NCBI RefSeq assembly: GCF_004102045.2
Contig: NZ_CP029684.2
Location: 868,001 to 932,000 of the forward strand
Source of the DNA: Oenococcus sicerae
GTDB lineage: Bacteria; Bacillota; Bacilli; Lactobacillales; Lactobacillaceae
Direction of reading: 5' to 3'
DNA length: 64,000 bases
Below, piece by piece: positions 43,687-53,506 of this stretch (positions within the stretch are counted from its first letter, which is position 1; each line of letters opens with the position of its first letter). The translations under genes were made by a program, and so were the position numbers. The notes under the pieces were generated by a model that was not told the origin of the DNA, made no database searches, and was given only the letters and a program-made list of their open reading frames with translations.

Positions 43687-44505
43687 ATGCCAAAATATTT
43701 TTATCGTACTATTGACGATTTGAACAATTTAATTAAGGAAAACTTGGCTCGTTTACAATCTTATGATTTTGATTTGATTGTCGGCCTGCCTAGACGGGGC
43801 ATGATTCCCGCCACTTTGATCGGTTTGTTTTTGAATAAACCGGTTGTTAGTTTCAATGAATTGAACGCAAATTTAGCTAGTGAAAAAATTGGTTATCGTT
43901 TGCAAGAAGAATCAGCCAAATTTCCAAAATCCTATAACAACATTCTCTTAGTCGACGATTCAACAGATGAGGGCAGTGTGTTTGAACAGGCTATCACGAA
44001 ACTTGATGATGCTACTGCAAAAAAAGTGACAACCTTATCAATCTATGCCACGGCTAAAGGCGGTACGCGCGTTGATCTGCATTTGGAAACATTAGAGGAA
44101 CCGAAATTATACGAATGGAATATTTCACATAAGAAAGCTGCTCTAGCTGATGCAGCTATGCGTTTTGAAGGCATTATTGCGACGAACGCTTTAACTGGTA
44201 AATGGATCCCGATTACTTTGCCAAGCTATCCGGTCAAATTAATTTACTCAGGTCTGCGTGAAAAACATCGTGAAAAGCTAGAGACTTTTTTGCATGATAA
44301 TGGCGTAGAATTTGAGCAGCTGCAAATGGAGGTCGTTTCTTCTAGACAATTGAAACAGATTGCCGTTGATGAAAACATCAGCCTGGTCTATGAAAACGAT
44401 ATGTTTATTACGCGTGATTTGGCTGATACAGTTGCTGTTTATAATGTTGCTGGGAATTTTCTGGATAATGCTAACGTTACAGATGAATTGGACTATGATA
44501 ATTAA
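43687..44505 (+). CDS. Phosphoribosyltransferase-like protein with C-terminal extension
   Basis: 272 residues. Residues 1-150 form a type I phosphoribosyltransferase fold (LIVGLPRRGMIPATLIG; ILLVDDSTDEGSV at 86-98). The PRPP loop reads DDSTDEGS where catalytic members have DDxxxTGxT, so the Thr-Gly is replaced. Residues 160-272 form a second region resembling HAD-like proteins found beside such domains in polysaccharide clusters, but without a clear catalytic DxD. I cannot name a reaction. GGAGG precedes ATG 43687, TATAAT lies at 43663-43668, and a membrane protein gene follows 29 bases after the stop. Confidence 0.68.
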   Translation: MPKYFYRTIDDLNNLIKENLARLQSYDFDLIVGLPRRGMIPATLIGLFLNKPVVSFNELNANLASEKIGYRLQEESAKFPKSYNNILLVDDSTDEGSVFEQAITKLDDATAKKVTTLSIYATAKGGTRVDLHLETLEEPKLYEWNISHKKAALADAAMRFEGIIATNALTGKWIPITLPSYPVKLIYSGLREKHREKLETFLHDNGVEFEQLQMEVVSSRQLKQIAVDENISLVYENDMFITRDLADTVAVYNVAGNFLDNANVTDELDYDN

Positions 44506-44534
44506 TTTTTGATCCGATAGGAGGCGCTAAGGTC

Positions 44535-45104
44535 ATGAGCAAGACTGAATGGCTAGCAGACTTTAAAAGAATTAATGGACGCGATCCTAAACCATTGGAA
44601 TTCAGAAAAGCATTGAATAACGGTGAATTTAGTTTGGAAAACGACGATCAATTCGCTGACACCTCAGCCGTTTCCATAGATGCGGATCCTGATGAGCATC
44701 TTAGTAGAAAAGAACGACGTTTATTAAAAAAAAATAGCCGTCAAGTCAACACGAAAAATGGTATCAATTCGGTTCTTTTGTCTATCATCAGTTTTGTATT
44801 CACATTATCGCCGTTGTTGGTTGTCTTGAATCCCAAGGTCCTTTTGAAATATCAGGACAAAGCGAGTATTGAAAATCTTGGATCATTGTTGATCGTGATG
44901 TTTTTCTTCGGTGTTTTGCTTTTGCTGCTGGCTTTCGTTTTTGCCTTGGTTAGTTTTTTTGAATCGCCACGAAGATTAGGCATTGCTGGTTTCTTCTTTG
45001 CTTTGGTTAATTTGATCTATGTCTACACGATTATTAATTATGTTCAGTTTGCTAATGGTGATTTGAATAGCGCTGTCAACATTTTGCAGAATATTTTAAA
45101 ATAA
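44535..45104 (+). CDS. Membrane protein of unknown function
   Basis: 189 residues. The soluble N-terminus has WLADFKRINGRDPKPLEFRKAL, a short domain seen at the start of several lactic acid bacterial membrane proteins, and a dibasic SRKERRLLKKNSRQ stretch before the first helix. Three membrane helices follow (about 78-98, 113-140, 147-170). AGGAGG precedes the ATG. It probably shares a transcript with the phosphoribosyltransferase-like gene and ends at a terminator. No function can be assigned. Confidence 0.65.
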   Translation: MSKTEWLADFKRINGRDPKPLEFRKALNNGEFSLENDDQFADTSAVSIDADPDEHLSRKERRLLKKNSRQVNTKNGINSVLLSIISFVFTLSPLLVVLNPKVLLKYQDKASIENLGSLLIVMFFFGVLLLLLAFVFALVSFFESPRRLGIAGFFFALVNLIYVYTIINYVQFANGDLNSAVNILQNILK

Positions 45105-45121
45105 TAATTTTTAGTCACAAG

Positions 45122-45148
45122 AAAAACAGCCCGTTTGGGCTGTTTTTT
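45122..45148 (+). terminator. Terminator after the membrane protein gene
   Basis: AAAAACAGCCC (45122-45132) pairs with GGGCTGTTTTT around GTTT, followed by a T run to 45148. Confidence 0.9.
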
Positions 45149-45219
45149 AAATTATTTCACAATGAAATATTCTGGATAGTATCGTTAAAAACTATTTTTC
45201 ATCAACAAGATAATGTGGT

Positions 45220-46677
45220 TTACTGATCAGCTTTTTCAGGATGACGCTGCAGGTAGATAACATGTGTATTGACGTACTCCTCTAGACCGTGTTTGCCATC
45301 AGCACCGCCAAGTCCTGATTCTTTCCAACCAGCATGGAAGCCCTGCATGGCTTCAAAGTTATATCTGTTGATATAGGTTTCGCCGTCTTCCAGCTCATTT
45401 GCAGCACTGGCGGCTGCATCCATATTTTCAGTAAAGATCGAACTAGTCAGACCTAATTTACTGTCATTGGCCATATCGATAGCTTGATTCAGCGTCTTAA
45501 AGGTCAATACAGGCAGTACTGGGCCAAAAATTTCTTCTTGGACAAGTTCGTCAGATTGTTTAACATTTGTCACGACCGTAGCTGGATAGAACCAGCCTTT
45601 ACCTTCGGGACGTTTGCCACCGCAGGCGACTTTAGCACCAGCTTGAACCGCGCGTTGTACCATTCCGTCAACTTTTTCGACTGCAGCTTGATTAATGAGC
45701 GGCCCCATACCGATATCTTCGTGTTTAATGGGATCGCCAATACTTGTGGCTGCCATCTTGGCAACTAATTTCTTTGTGAATTCGTCGGCAACATCTTCTT
45801 GTACGTATACGCGTTCACAGTTATTGCATAATTCACCATTATTATCGATTCTTGAATCAATAATCGCTTGAACTGCTAAATCAATATCGGCATCTTTGCA
45901 AACAATTGCTGGTGCTTTACCACCTAATTCCAGACTAACTTTTGCAATGTGTCCGGAAGCATCAGCCATAACTCGCTTGCCAGAATCTACAGACCCGGTT
46001 AATGAAATAATACCGATCTTTTCATTCTGTGACAGTTCACTACCAACTACAGAACCTGGACCTGTTACGAAGTTCAAAACGCCTTTTGGCAAAGCAACTT
46101 GGTCGGCTAATTTAGCAAATTCCAAAGCAATATTTGGTGTGTCGGAACTTGGTTTGATGACGATCGTGTTACCCGTGACCAAGGCCGGTGCGAATTTTCT
46201 AGCGATCAAGAAAAAGGGAAAGTTCCAAGGCAGAATACCGGCTGCGACGCCGATAGGCTGTTTTAGCAAAGCAATATTTTCATTAGCGTTATCAGATTGA
46301 ATCACTTCACCTTCATAAGTCCGACCTTGAGCGGCCATATAGTCAATGTAATCAGCAGAGAAATTAACTTCGACTGTTGCTAAAGGAACTATTTTGCCTT
46401 CTTCTTCACTGAGAATATGTGCCAGACGATCGGAATTTTGGCGGATCAGAGCAGCAATTTTAACTAAATAAGCGCCACGAGTGGCTGCTGGAACGCGTTT
46501 CCAAGACTTTTGAGCCGTATAAGCGTCATCGATCGCTTCTTTTACTTGTCTAGATGAGGCAGATGGTACTTGCGAAATTGCTTCTTCCGTAGCTGGATTG
46601 TAAACGGTTGATTTTTTGCCATCATCGGCATCGACCCATTCACCGTTAATATACATTTGATATTGTTTTAAAGCCAT
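45220..46677 (-). CDS. aldA: Aldehyde dehydrogenase, AldA (lactaldehyde/glycolaldehyde) type
   Basis: 485 residues, NAD-dependent ALDH fold. The general base lies in SLELGGKAPAIV and the catalytic Cys in NNGELCNNCERVYVQ, which matches the E. coli AldA pattern better than other ALDHs. It oxidises hydroxyaldehydes or similar aldehydes to acids. It follows an alcohol dehydrogenase by 46 bases, so the pair may run alcohol to aldehyde to acid or the reverse for redox balance. AGGAAG favours the second of two close ATGs (46677). Confidence 0.9.
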   Translation of the reverse strand: MALKQYQMYINGEWVDADDGKKSTVYNPATEEAISQVPSASSRQVKEAIDDAYTAQKSWKRVPAATRGAYLVKIAALIRQNSDRLAHILSEEEGKIVPLATVEVNFSADYIDYMAAQGRTYEGEVIQSDNANENIALLKQPIGVAAGILPWNFPFFLIARKFAPALVTGNTIVIKPSSDTPNIALEFAKLADQVALPKGVLNFVTGPGSVVGSELSQNEKIGIISLTGSVDSGKRVMADASGHIAKVSLELGGKAPAIVCKDADIDLAVQAIIDSRIDNNGELCNNCERVYVQEDVADEFTKKLVAKMAATSIGDPIKHEDIGMGPLINQAAVEKVDGMVQRAVQAGAKVACGGKRPEGKGWFYPATVVTNVKQSDELVQEEIFGPVLPVLTFKTLNQAIDMANDSKLGLTSSIFTENMDAAASAANELEDGETYINRYNFEAMQGFHAGWKESGLGGADGKHGLEEYVNTHVIYLQRHPEKADQ

Positions 46678-46723
46678 AATCATTTACTTCCTTTTTAATA
46701 AACTTTTTTCAGTGAAAAACTTT

Positions 46724-47845
46724 TTAGTCACCGGGTTGGTAGCTATTATCGATAATCAAAACTGGTTTGATCGTTTTACCACTCACGGAATCAGCATCAG
46801 CCTCGTTAATTTTTTCAAAGGGATAAAACTTTTCTGTTTTATCGAATGGGAACTTGCCAAGCTTGTAGTAACGGATCAGTCTTGGGATATCTACTTGCGG
46901 AATAGCATCACCCATGTTGACGCCGATTACTTTTTTGTCCATCACACAAAGATCATTCCAAGAGCTGATTTTGATTAATTGTGGTGTTACGGCAATTAAG
47001 GCAGTCGTACCACCAGCGCCCAAAGCCTTAATAGAATCAGTCATGACTGATTCAACGCCTGTCGTATCAACGGCATAGTCAACACCGCGGCCATTTGTTA
47101 TTTTTTTAATGGCATCAACGGCATTTTCATTTTTACTATTAACGACGTCTGTTGCACCAATTTCTTTAGCTAAGTCCAAACGGGCAGCTACGATGTCAAC
47201 GGCAATTACTTGTGTGCAGCCGGCGATCACGCCAGCCATCATGGCAGCTAAACCGACAGCGCCCGTACCGAAGACGGCAAGTGTAGATCCAGGTTCTGGC
47301 TTTAAAGTATTCAAGACAGTTCCTGAGCCGGTCACATAACCACAGCCTAAGGGGCCGAGCCGACGCAGATCCAAATCTTTATCAACCTTAACAGCGTTAC
47401 GTTCGTGGACTGTCGTATGAGTCGTAAATGATGATTGGTCGAACATATCACTCACATGGTGACCCGCTTCTTTAAAATGATCACTGCCATCTGGCTTTGT
47501 ACCGCTCAAATTGTACTTAGCGTAGTCTAGGCATTGTGTTGGAATACCCTTTAGACAATTTACGCAAGTGCCATCTGAATAAAATGACATGACGACATGG
47601 TCGCCAACTTTGAATTGAGAAACCTTAGGGCCGACTTTTTCAACAATACCGGAGCCTTCATGTCCGAGAATGGACGGGAAGGTCCACCCAGCATCGCCTT
47701 TTCTTAATGCTTCATCAGAATGACAAATGCCACTCGCGATGACTTTTACCTGGAGTTCATCGTCATCCATGTCAGCTAATTCAATATCATCTTTGATCTC
47801 AAATCTTCCACCAACTTTTGGAACAACAGCAGCTTTAATTTTCAT
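46724..47845 (-). CDS. Zinc-dependent alcohol dehydrogenase (MDR superfamily)
   Basis: 373 residues. Catalytic zinc ligands are visible in SGICHSDEA and GHEGSGIVE; the NAD site is VFGTGAVGLAAM. The structural-zinc lobe reads SDGTCVNCLKGIPTQC: the first of the four usual cysteines is Asp. The general shape is that of aryl/benzyl alcohol dehydrogenases; the substrate is not certain. AAGGAG precedes ATG 47845. First gene of the adh-aldA pair, with a cre-like site and a long palindrome upstream. Confidence 0.88.
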   Translation of the reverse strand: MKIKAAVVPKVGGRFEIKDDIELADMDDDELQVKVIASGICHSDEALRKGDAGWTFPSILGHEGSGIVEKVGPKVSQFKVGDHVVMSFYSDGTCVNCLKGIPTQCLDYAKYNLSGTKPDGSDHFKEAGHHVSDMFDQSSFTTHTTVHERNAVKVDKDLDLRRLGPLGCGYVTGSGTVLNTLKPEPGSTLAVFGTGAVGLAAMMAGVIAGCTQVIAVDIVAARLDLAKEIGATDVVNSKNENAVDAIKKITNGRGVDYAVDTTGVESVMTDSIKALGAGGTTALIAVTPQLIKISSWNDLCVMDKKVIGVNMGDAIPQVDIPRLIRYYKLGKFPFDKTEKFYPFEKINEADADSVSGKTIKPVLIIDNSYQPGD

Positions 47846-47874
47846 AACTTTAAATCTCCTTATTACCTTTTCCT

Positions 47875-47888
47875 TGAAACCGCCTTCA
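47875..47888 (-). promoter_or_regulatory. cre-like operator upstream of adh-aldA
   Basis: TGAAACCGCCTTCA matches the CcpA consensus at 12 of 14 positions and shares the left half TGAAACCG with the gal operon site. It lies about 30 bases before the adh start codon, inside the leader, where bound CcpA would act as a roadblock. Confidence 0.5.
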
Positions 47889-47940
47889 CCCTATCTCAAT
47901 GTGAATAAATTTACAATAATTTTGGTATAAAAATCACAAG

Positions 47941-47966
47941 TTAGTAAAGTTTTCAAACTTTACTAA
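47941..47966. promoter_or_regulatory. 26-base perfect palindrome upstream of adh
   Basis: TTAGTAAAGTTT (47941-47952) is followed by TC and then its exact complement (47955-47966). No T run follows in either direction, so it is not a terminator. On the minus strand its centre contains TTGAAA, a possible -35 for adh. It looks like the operator of an unidentified dimeric regulator. Confidence 0.6.
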
Positions 47967-48001
47967 TAAGACAAAAACACTAGACTTAAATTTAGAGTTG
48001 T

Positions 48002-48031
48002 AAAAAAAATTCGGCCTGCAAACCGAATTTT
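48002..48031 (-). terminator. Terminator of the alpha/beta hydrolase gene
   Basis: On the minus strand AAAATTCGG pairs with CCGAATTTT (48006-48014 with 48023-48031) and is followed by a T run (complement of 48002-48009). The stem overlaps the stop codon. Confidence 0.85.
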
Positions 48032-48863
48032 AATTGTTATTATTATGTATAAAATTGATCACTAATTGATTAAATTCTTTTGGTGATTCTAGATGTGGAA
48101 TATGTCCTGCTCCTTGAAAAACGTAATCTTCGGCCAAAGGATTAAGCGATGCAGCGCTTTTGGCGTGTTCACATGACCATAGCGGTGATGCCGAACCAGC
48201 TAAAAACAGATGCCGAACTGTCTCATTTTTAATTTCCGGCCGCCAGTCCTGAACTAAAGAATCAATTAAAAGCGGGTAATTAAATTGAAAATCAAAAGGT
48301 TGATAACTACTATAAGCAAGGCCTAACGCGCGCTTTATGTCATCATTGATCGTCAGGCGTGTTAATTTCGTCGTTGCGATCAAGCGAGCTTTTTTGGAAA
48401 AATTCTGCCAGTTGGCATTGAATAGACCGAAAGGCCAATTATCGTCACTGATCGCTTTAGGTGATTGATCTTCAGTTACGAGTGCTTGAATATTATTGCA
48501 GCCAAACAACGATAGATAGGCAAAAATCGTACCAGCTCCCATCGAGTGTCCAATTAAAATCGGTTTTTTCAAATTTAACTTTGCGATCAATTCAGCTAAA
48601 TCCATGCCATGACGCGCAATTTGCATGCCAAAGGGAACAGTCTGACTATGGCCATGGTTGCGCCGATCATAAGTTAATACGCGAAAGCCAGCTTGGATGA
48701 AATCGCTTATTTGTGCGCACCAAGTTGCTTCGTTGCCAGAATAACCCTCAACAAAAATAATCGTTTGTCCAGTCGGATTTCCTTGCAGCTGGTAATTAAT
48801 TGCGACTTGATCGTTCGTTTTAAAAAATGCCATAAGATCAGTATAAAATATCTGATCAGTCAT
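48030..48863 (-). CDS. Alpha/beta hydrolase
   Basis: About 277 residues. The nucleophile elbow is LIGHSMGAG, the oxyanion strand TIIFVEGYSGNEATW, and the late His lies in GAGHIPHLESPKEF. It is soluble and cytoplasmic, with an esterase- or thioesterase-like fold; the substrate is unknown. The start is uncertain: ATG 48863 has a weak AAGG, while ATG 48833 (MAFFKTNDQVAINY, the usual family start) has TATACT six bases upstream and no ribosome binding site, like the other leaderless candidates in the window. Confidence 0.82.
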   Translation of the reverse strand: MTDQIFYTDLMAFFKTNDQVAINYQLQGNPTGQTIIFVEGYSGNEATWCAQISDFIQAGFRVLTYDRRNHGHSQTVPFGMQIARHGMDLAELIAKLNLKKPILIGHSMGAGTIFAYLSLFGCNNIQALVTEDQSPKAISDDNWPFGLFNANWQNFSKKARLIATTKLTRLTINDDIKRALGLAYSSYQPFDFQFNYPLLIDSLVQDWRPEIKNETVRHLFLAGSASPLWSCEHAKSAASLNPLAEDYVFQGAGHIPHLESPKEFNQLVINFIHNNNN

Positions 48864-48999
48864 GAGTCTCGCCTTGGTCGATTAAATAAAAGTTTGTGAA
48901 AAAAATATAAAATAATCATATTAAAAAAAGTTTGACGATTACCTTTAAAAAAATTAGTCACTAAAGTTAATTGTTTTTCTAGTATGTATGCAGACTTTT

Positions 49000-49041
49000 T
49001 TGACAGTGTTAGAATAGATGTGTGAAATGGAAGCGCTTACA
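49000..49041 (+). promoter_or_regulatory. lplA-pdh promoter with cre site
   Basis: TTGACA (49000-49005), 17 bases and TGAAAT (49023-49028) form a promoter with a weak -10. TGGAAGCGCTTACA (49028-49041) matches the CcpA consensus at 13 of 14 positions and lies at the start site, so carbon catabolite control of pyruvate dehydrogenase is likely. Confidence 0.68.
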
Positions 49042-49078
49042 AGAAGTGTGGCCGTTTTTCACAAATTCGAGATAAGAA

Positions 49079-50113
49079 ATGCAATTTATCAAATATTTTG
49101 GCAATGATGCATACACAAATATTGCGATGGACACGTGGCTTCTTTATCATTTGAAAGCCAAAGAGCCGGTCTTTTCGCTCTGGCAAAATAAAAATGCTGT
49201 TATTGTTGGACGAAATCAGAATACATTTGCGGAAGTGAATCAGGATTATATTGACCAGCATGATATTCAGGTCGTTCGACGCGTATCGGGAGGCGGTGCT
49301 GTATATCATGATCTAGGCAATATCTGCTTCACTTTTTTTGTACCGGTTCCGACGAGCAGCGAAGTTGATTTTCGTAAATTTGTCCAGCCTATGTACGATA
49401 CTCTGCGAGAAGTGGGGATCGATGCTGAGATTACCGGCCGTAATGATTTAACAGTTGACGGCAAAAAAGTTTCGGGTAATGCGCAGCGTTATGCCGGTGG
49501 TTACTTAATGCATCACGGCACACTGCTTTGGAACTCAAATGTGGACACGATGGTGCGGTCTTTGAATGTGGCTGATGAAAAATTTATTTCCAAGGCAGCA
49601 ACGTCAGTCCGTTCACGAGTGGGCAACATTAAAGATTATGCACCAAGTGGTCTCACTTTGGAAAGATTCCTGGCTGCACTGCAATATTATCTTTCTGATG
49701 AAGGCAAGGATCAGGAATATGTTTTGACAGATGAGCAGAAAAAGGCGATTTTAAAACTCCGAAATGACCGTTTTGCTACTTGGAACTGGAATTATGGTCA
49801 TAGCCCTAAGTTTGATTTTAACAATCACCGCAAGTTTGCAGGCGGTGCGATCGATGTGCATGCCGATGTGGCGCAGGGACTTATTCAGAATATTGATTTC
49901 ACAGGTGATTTCTTAGGTGTCCGTGACTGGCGGGAAATGAAGGACCAATTGATCGGTCAGCCTTTCAATGCTAATACGATCTATGATGTTTTGCAAAAAA
50001 ATGCTGGTGGTCAGTACTTTGGATCGATCGATAATCGCGACTTGGCTGATATGTTCAGCACCGAATCAGAAGAAAATATAGGAGGCACAAAATGGCAGAC
50101 ATCTCAAAAGTAA
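49079..50113 (+). CDS. lplA: Lipoate-protein ligase
   Basis: 344 residues. The N-terminal LplA domain has RRVSGGGAVYHD (residues 67-78) and the catalytic Lys in GKKVSGNAQR near 135, and the C-terminal domain (KFDFNNHRKFAGGAID) is the accessory part needed for lipoate activation. It attaches scavenged lipoate to the PdhC lipoyl domain encoded three genes downstream. Its end overlaps pdhA by 22 bases, so enzyme and lipoylation are co-expressed. Confidence 0.93.
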   Translation: MQFIKYFGNDAYTNIAMDTWLLYHLKAKEPVFSLWQNKNAVIVGRNQNTFAEVNQDYIDQHDIQVVRRVSGGGAVYHDLGNICFTFFVPVPTSSEVDFRKFVQPMYDTLREVGIDAEITGRNDLTVDGKKVSGNAQRYAGGYLMHHGTLLWNSNVDTMVRSLNVADEKFISKAATSVRSRVGNIKDYAPSGLTLERFLAALQYYLSDEGKDQEYVLTDEQKKAILKLRNDRFATWNWNYGHSPKFDFNNHRKFAGGAIDVHADVAQGLIQNIDFTGDFLGVRDWREMKDQLIGQPFNANTIYDVLQKNAGGQYFGSIDNRDLADMFSTESEENIGGTKWQTSQK

Positions 50114-51228
50114 ATGAACAAATTTTGGATTTTGATTATCAATTAAAGGCACAAGACGATGCCTTTCCAACATTGCAGATTTTGGATAATGATGGCCAAA
50201 TTCTTGATCAGACAGCTTTGAAACAAGCATCTTTGACTGACGAGGATCTTATTAATATCTTTCACAATATGCTTTTGAATCGTCAGCTAGATATTCGTTC
50301 GACCAAGTTGGCCAAGCAGGGACGTTTTGGTTTCTTTGCACCGACAGCTGGTCAAGAAGCATCACAGATGGCTTCCGCATACGCTTTTAAAGATGAGGAC
50401 TGGCTCTTCCCGGGCTACCGTGATATTCCGGAAATTGTTGCTAAAGGCTGGCCGATTTGGAAGGCCATTTTATGGAGTCGTGGCCATGCATTAGGCAATG
50501 AATATAGTACTGATGATGGCAAACGCGTGAATTCTTGGTTTCCGCAGATCATTATCGGCGCTCAATACGTTGAGGCAGCTGGCGTCGCTTTAGGCTTGAG
50601 AAAACGGAATAAAGATGCTGTTTCATATGCATATACAGGTGACGGCGGCAGTTCGCAAGGTGATTTTTACGAGGGCATGAATTTTGCAGCCGACTATCAC
50701 GCAAATGAAGTTTTCTTTGTTCAGAATAATGGGTTTGCGATCTCAACACCAAGGCCAACTCAGACAGCTGCTCAGCATTTAGCTGCTAAAGGTTGGGCTG
50801 TTGGTGTCCCAAGTCTGGTTGTTGATGGTCAGGACGCAATTGCTGTTTACTTGGCAGCTAAAAAAGCGCGTGCTTGGGCTGTTAGCGGCAAAGGACCTGT
50901 CTTGATCGAAACATTAACTAATCGTTTTGAAGCACATTCAACTGCCGGTGATGATCCGCTGCGCTATCGTAGCCAAGCTGACATTGATGCTTGGTGGAAA
51001 AAGGATCCTTTAATTCGGATGCGCAAGTACTTGACGGCTAAGGGCTTATGGGATGATACAAAAGAAAAAGCCTATCTTGCTGAGCTTGATAGCAGAATTG
51101 ACGCCGATATCAAAAAAGCAGATGCTGTCGATAAGCAAAAAATCAGCGATTATTTGAAACATACTTTGGAAAATCCGAGTTATGTGATGAAAGAACAGAT
51201 CGCAAAATTTGAAAGCGAGGGCAAGTAA
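50092..51228 (+). CDS. pdhA: Pyruvate dehydrogenase E1 component, alpha subunit
   Basis: 378 residues. The thiamine diphosphate motif is [17 protein letters not shown] (GDG to N spacing as expected), and [17 protein letters not shown] is the phosphorylation-loop-like segment of E1 alpha. With PdhB it decarboxylates pyruvate and acetylates the lipoyl group of E2. AGGAGG precedes ATG 50092, inside the end of lplA. Confidence 0.95.
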   Translation: MADISKVNEQILDFDYQLKAQDDAFPTLQILDNDGQILDQTALKQASLTDEDLINIFHNMLLNRQLDIRSTKLAKQGRFGFFAPTAGQEASQMASAYAFKDEDWLFPGYRDIPEIVAKGWPIWKAILWSRGHALGNEYSTDDGKRVNSWFPQIIIGAQYVEAAGVALGLRKRNKDAVSYAYTGDGGSSQGDFYEGMNFAADYHANEVFFVQNNGFAISTPRPTQTAAQHLAAKGWAVGVPSLVVDGQDAIAVYLAAKKARAWAVSGKGPVLIETLTNRFEAHSTAGDDPLRYRSQADIDAWWKKDPLIRMRKYLTAKGLWDDTKEKAYLAELDSRIDADIKKADAVDKQKISDYLKHTLENPSYVMKEQIAKFESEGK

Positions 51229-51229
51229 A

Positions 51230-52210
51230 ATGGCTGTTAAAAGTTATATTGATGCCGTTAAAGAGGCACAGGATCTCGCCTTGGAACATGATGAAAATGT
51301 TCTGATCTTCGGTGAGGATGTTGGCAAAAATGGTGGTGTTTTTCGAGCCACGGATGGTCTGCAAGCAAAATATGGCGAGGATCGCGTTTTCAATACGCCA
51401 TTAGCTGAATCCGGAATTGGTGGTCTTGCAATTGGTTTGACAACGCAAGGATATCGACCGATTATGGAAATTCAATTCTTTGGATTTGTTTATGAAGCGA
51501 TGGATTCCTTGGCTGGCCAAATGGCAAGAAATCGTTTTCGTTTCAACGGGACCCGGCAGATGCCGATTGTCGTTCGCGCGCCTTATGGCGGCGGTACAAA
51601 AACACCGGAAATGCATGCTGACAACCTTGAAGGATTAGTTGCTCAAGCACCTGGTCTGCGCGTTGTAATGCCCTCAAATCCAGCTGATGCCAAAGGATTG
51701 CTGCTGAGTTCTGTCGAGTCCAATGATCCGGTGGTCTTTTTGGAAAATATTCATTTGTATCGTTCCTTGAAAGGGGAAGTGCCTGAGGGCTATTACACAA
51801 CACCATTGGATAAAGCTGCCGTTGCCCGTAGCGGTAAAGATGTTTCGATTATTACTTATGGCGGTTTAACGCCAGTCGTTTTAAATGCTGCAGAAACCTT
51901 GGCCAAACAAGGCATTGATGCCGAAGTCGTTGATCTTAGAACTGTCTCGCCTTTGGATATTGAAACAATCGGCGAGTCGATTAAAAAAACCGGTCGTGTT
52001 GTCGTGGCTCAAGAAGCACAACGAATGGCTGGTATTGGTGCATCTGTCATGGCGGAGATTTCTGAACGCTTTATTTTAAGTTTGAAAGCACCGATCGGTC
52101 GTGTTGCAGCACCTGATTCTGTTTATCCATTTGCTCAAGCCGAAAATGATTGGATGGTTAATGCCGATGACGTGGTCGAAAAAGTTAAGGAGGTCGTGAA
52201 TTATGACTGA
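51230..52210 (+). CDS. pdhB: Pyruvate dehydrogenase E1 component, beta subunit
   Basis: 326 residues. [31 protein letters not shown] and [17 protein letters not shown] are E1 beta signatures, including the Glu that activates thiamine diphosphate. I start it at ATG 51230, one base after the pdhA stop and eight bases after GAGGG; an in-frame start inside pdhA (51209) is unlikely. Overlaps pdhC by eight bases. Confidence 0.95.
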   Translation: MAVKSYIDAVKEAQDLALEHDENVLIFGEDVGKNGGVFRATDGLQAKYGEDRVFNTPLAESGIGGLAIGLTTQGYRPIMEIQFFGFVYEAMDSLAGQMARNRFRFNGTRQMPIVVRAPYGGGTKTPEMHADNLEGLVAQAPGLRVVMPSNPADAKGLLLSSVESNDPVVFLENIHLYRSLKGEVPEGYYTTPLDKAAVARSGKDVSIITYGGLTPVVLNAAETLAKQGIDAEVVDLRTVSPLDIETIGESIKKTGRVVVAQEAQRMAGIGASVMAEISERFILSLKAPIGRVAAPDSVYPFAQAENDWMVNADDVVEKVKEVVNYD

Positions 52211-53504
52211 AATCTTTAAAATGCCTGATATCGGCGAGGGGATGGCTGAAGGCGAAATTTCTAATTGGCTGGTCAAAGTAGGCGATCAAGTGAAGACAGA
52301 TGATTCTGTCGCCGAAGTGCAGAATGACAAACTGCTGCAAGAAATTTTGTCGCCCTATTCAGGAAAAGTTACAAAGCTTTTTGTTGATGCAGGCACGACT
52401 GTTGAAGTTGGCGCACCGTTGATTGAATTTGATGGTGACGGTAGCGGTGCAGCCGCTGAATCTGCCGATACAAAAAAAGCAGCTGTCTCCGAACCGACCG
52501 CGGCCACTAAACCGGCAACTGTCGATTCCCAGCCCGCAGCTGCTGAAAAAGTCACTGCTGCCGGCGCGGCAACGGCATCGAATGGCAATGTTTTAGCCAT
52601 GCCATCTGTGCGTCATTTTGCCTTTGAAAAAGGCATTGACCTAGCAGCTGTGCCAGCTACTGGTCGTCATGGCCACATCACCATGGATGATGTCAAAAAC
52701 TTTACAGCAGCAACTACGGCTGCTCCTGTCCAAGAAGCGGCTGCGACAGCGATCGAAACAGCTAAACCAGCTGCTAAGACTAATCCTGTTCCTGAACCGC
52801 TCAAAGAAGGACGTGTGCCAATGACACCTGTCCGTCGAGCGATCGCGAAAGCTATGGCCACGCAGAATGCGACGATTCCGACAGTCACAAACTTTGATCA
52901 GATAGAAGTATCCAAACTGGTAGCTCATAGAAAACAGTTCAAGGTACTTGCGGCAGATCAGAATATTCATCTGACTTATTTAGCTTATGTTGCCAAAGCG
53001 TTGGCTGCGACTGTTAAAAAGTTCCCAGAACTCAATGCATCGATCGATATGGACAAACAGGAAATTGTTTACCATGACGATATCAATATTGGCATTGCTG
53101 TTAGTGCACCGACCGGCCTTTATGTGCCTGTCGTAGTTCATGCTGATCAAAAATCAATCATGACGATCGCTAGTGAAATTGCTGATTTGGCTGCTTCTGT
53201 GCGTGATGGTTCGATTAAGGGCACACAAATGCAGGGTGCAACGATTACGATTACGAACATTGGTTCAGCACGCGGTACGTGGTTTACGCCGATTATTAAT
53301 GCTAAAGAGGTTGCCATTTTAGGATTGGGTTCGATCGTTAAAGAACCGATTATTTCTGATGACGGCACGATCGTGGTTGGCCAAATGATGAAATTAAGTT
53401 TGAGTTACGATCATCGTTTGATAGATGGCATGCTTGGTCAAACTTCAGTCAACTATTTGAAGAGCTTGTTGGCCGATCCGGCTTATATGCTGATGGAGGT
53501 GTAA
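52203..53504 (+). CDS. pdhC: Dihydrolipoamide acetyltransferase (E2)
   Basis: 433 residues in order: one lipoyl domain (residues 1-76, lipoyl Lys in [10 protein letters not shown]), an Ala/Thr/Pro-rich linker, a peripheral subunit-binding domain ([23 protein letters not shown] region), a second linker, and the catalytic domain with [12 protein letters not shown] near residue 400. Core of the complex; transfers acetyl to CoA. The Ala-rich linker is why other frames appear open here. Confidence 0.95.
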   Translation: MTEIFKMPDIGEGMAEGEISNWLVKVGDQVKTDDSVAEVQNDKLLQEILSPYSGKVTKLFVDAGTTVEVGAPLIEFDGDGSGAAAESADTKKAAVSEPTAATKPATVDSQPAAAEKVTAAGAATASNGNVLAMPSVRHFAFEKGIDLAAVPATGRHGHITMDDVKNFTAATTAAPVQEAAATAIETAKPAAKTNPVPEPLKEGRVPMTPVRRAIAKAMATQNATIPTVTNFDQIEVSKLVAHRKQFKVLAADQNIHLTYLAYVAKALAATVKKFPELNASIDMDKQEIVYHDDINIGIAVSAPTGLYVPVVVHADQKSIMTIASEIADLAASVRDGSIKGTQMQGATITITNIGSARGTWFTPIINAKEVAILGLGSIVKEPIISDDGTIVVGQMMKLSLSYDHRLIDGMLGQTSVNYLKSLLADPAYMLMEV

Positions 53505-53506
53505 TA

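Noticed and set aside
52355-52970. Long open minus-strand frames inside pdhC
   Set aside because: They mirror the Ala/Thr/Pro-rich linker of E2 and have no start signal or recognisable protein.
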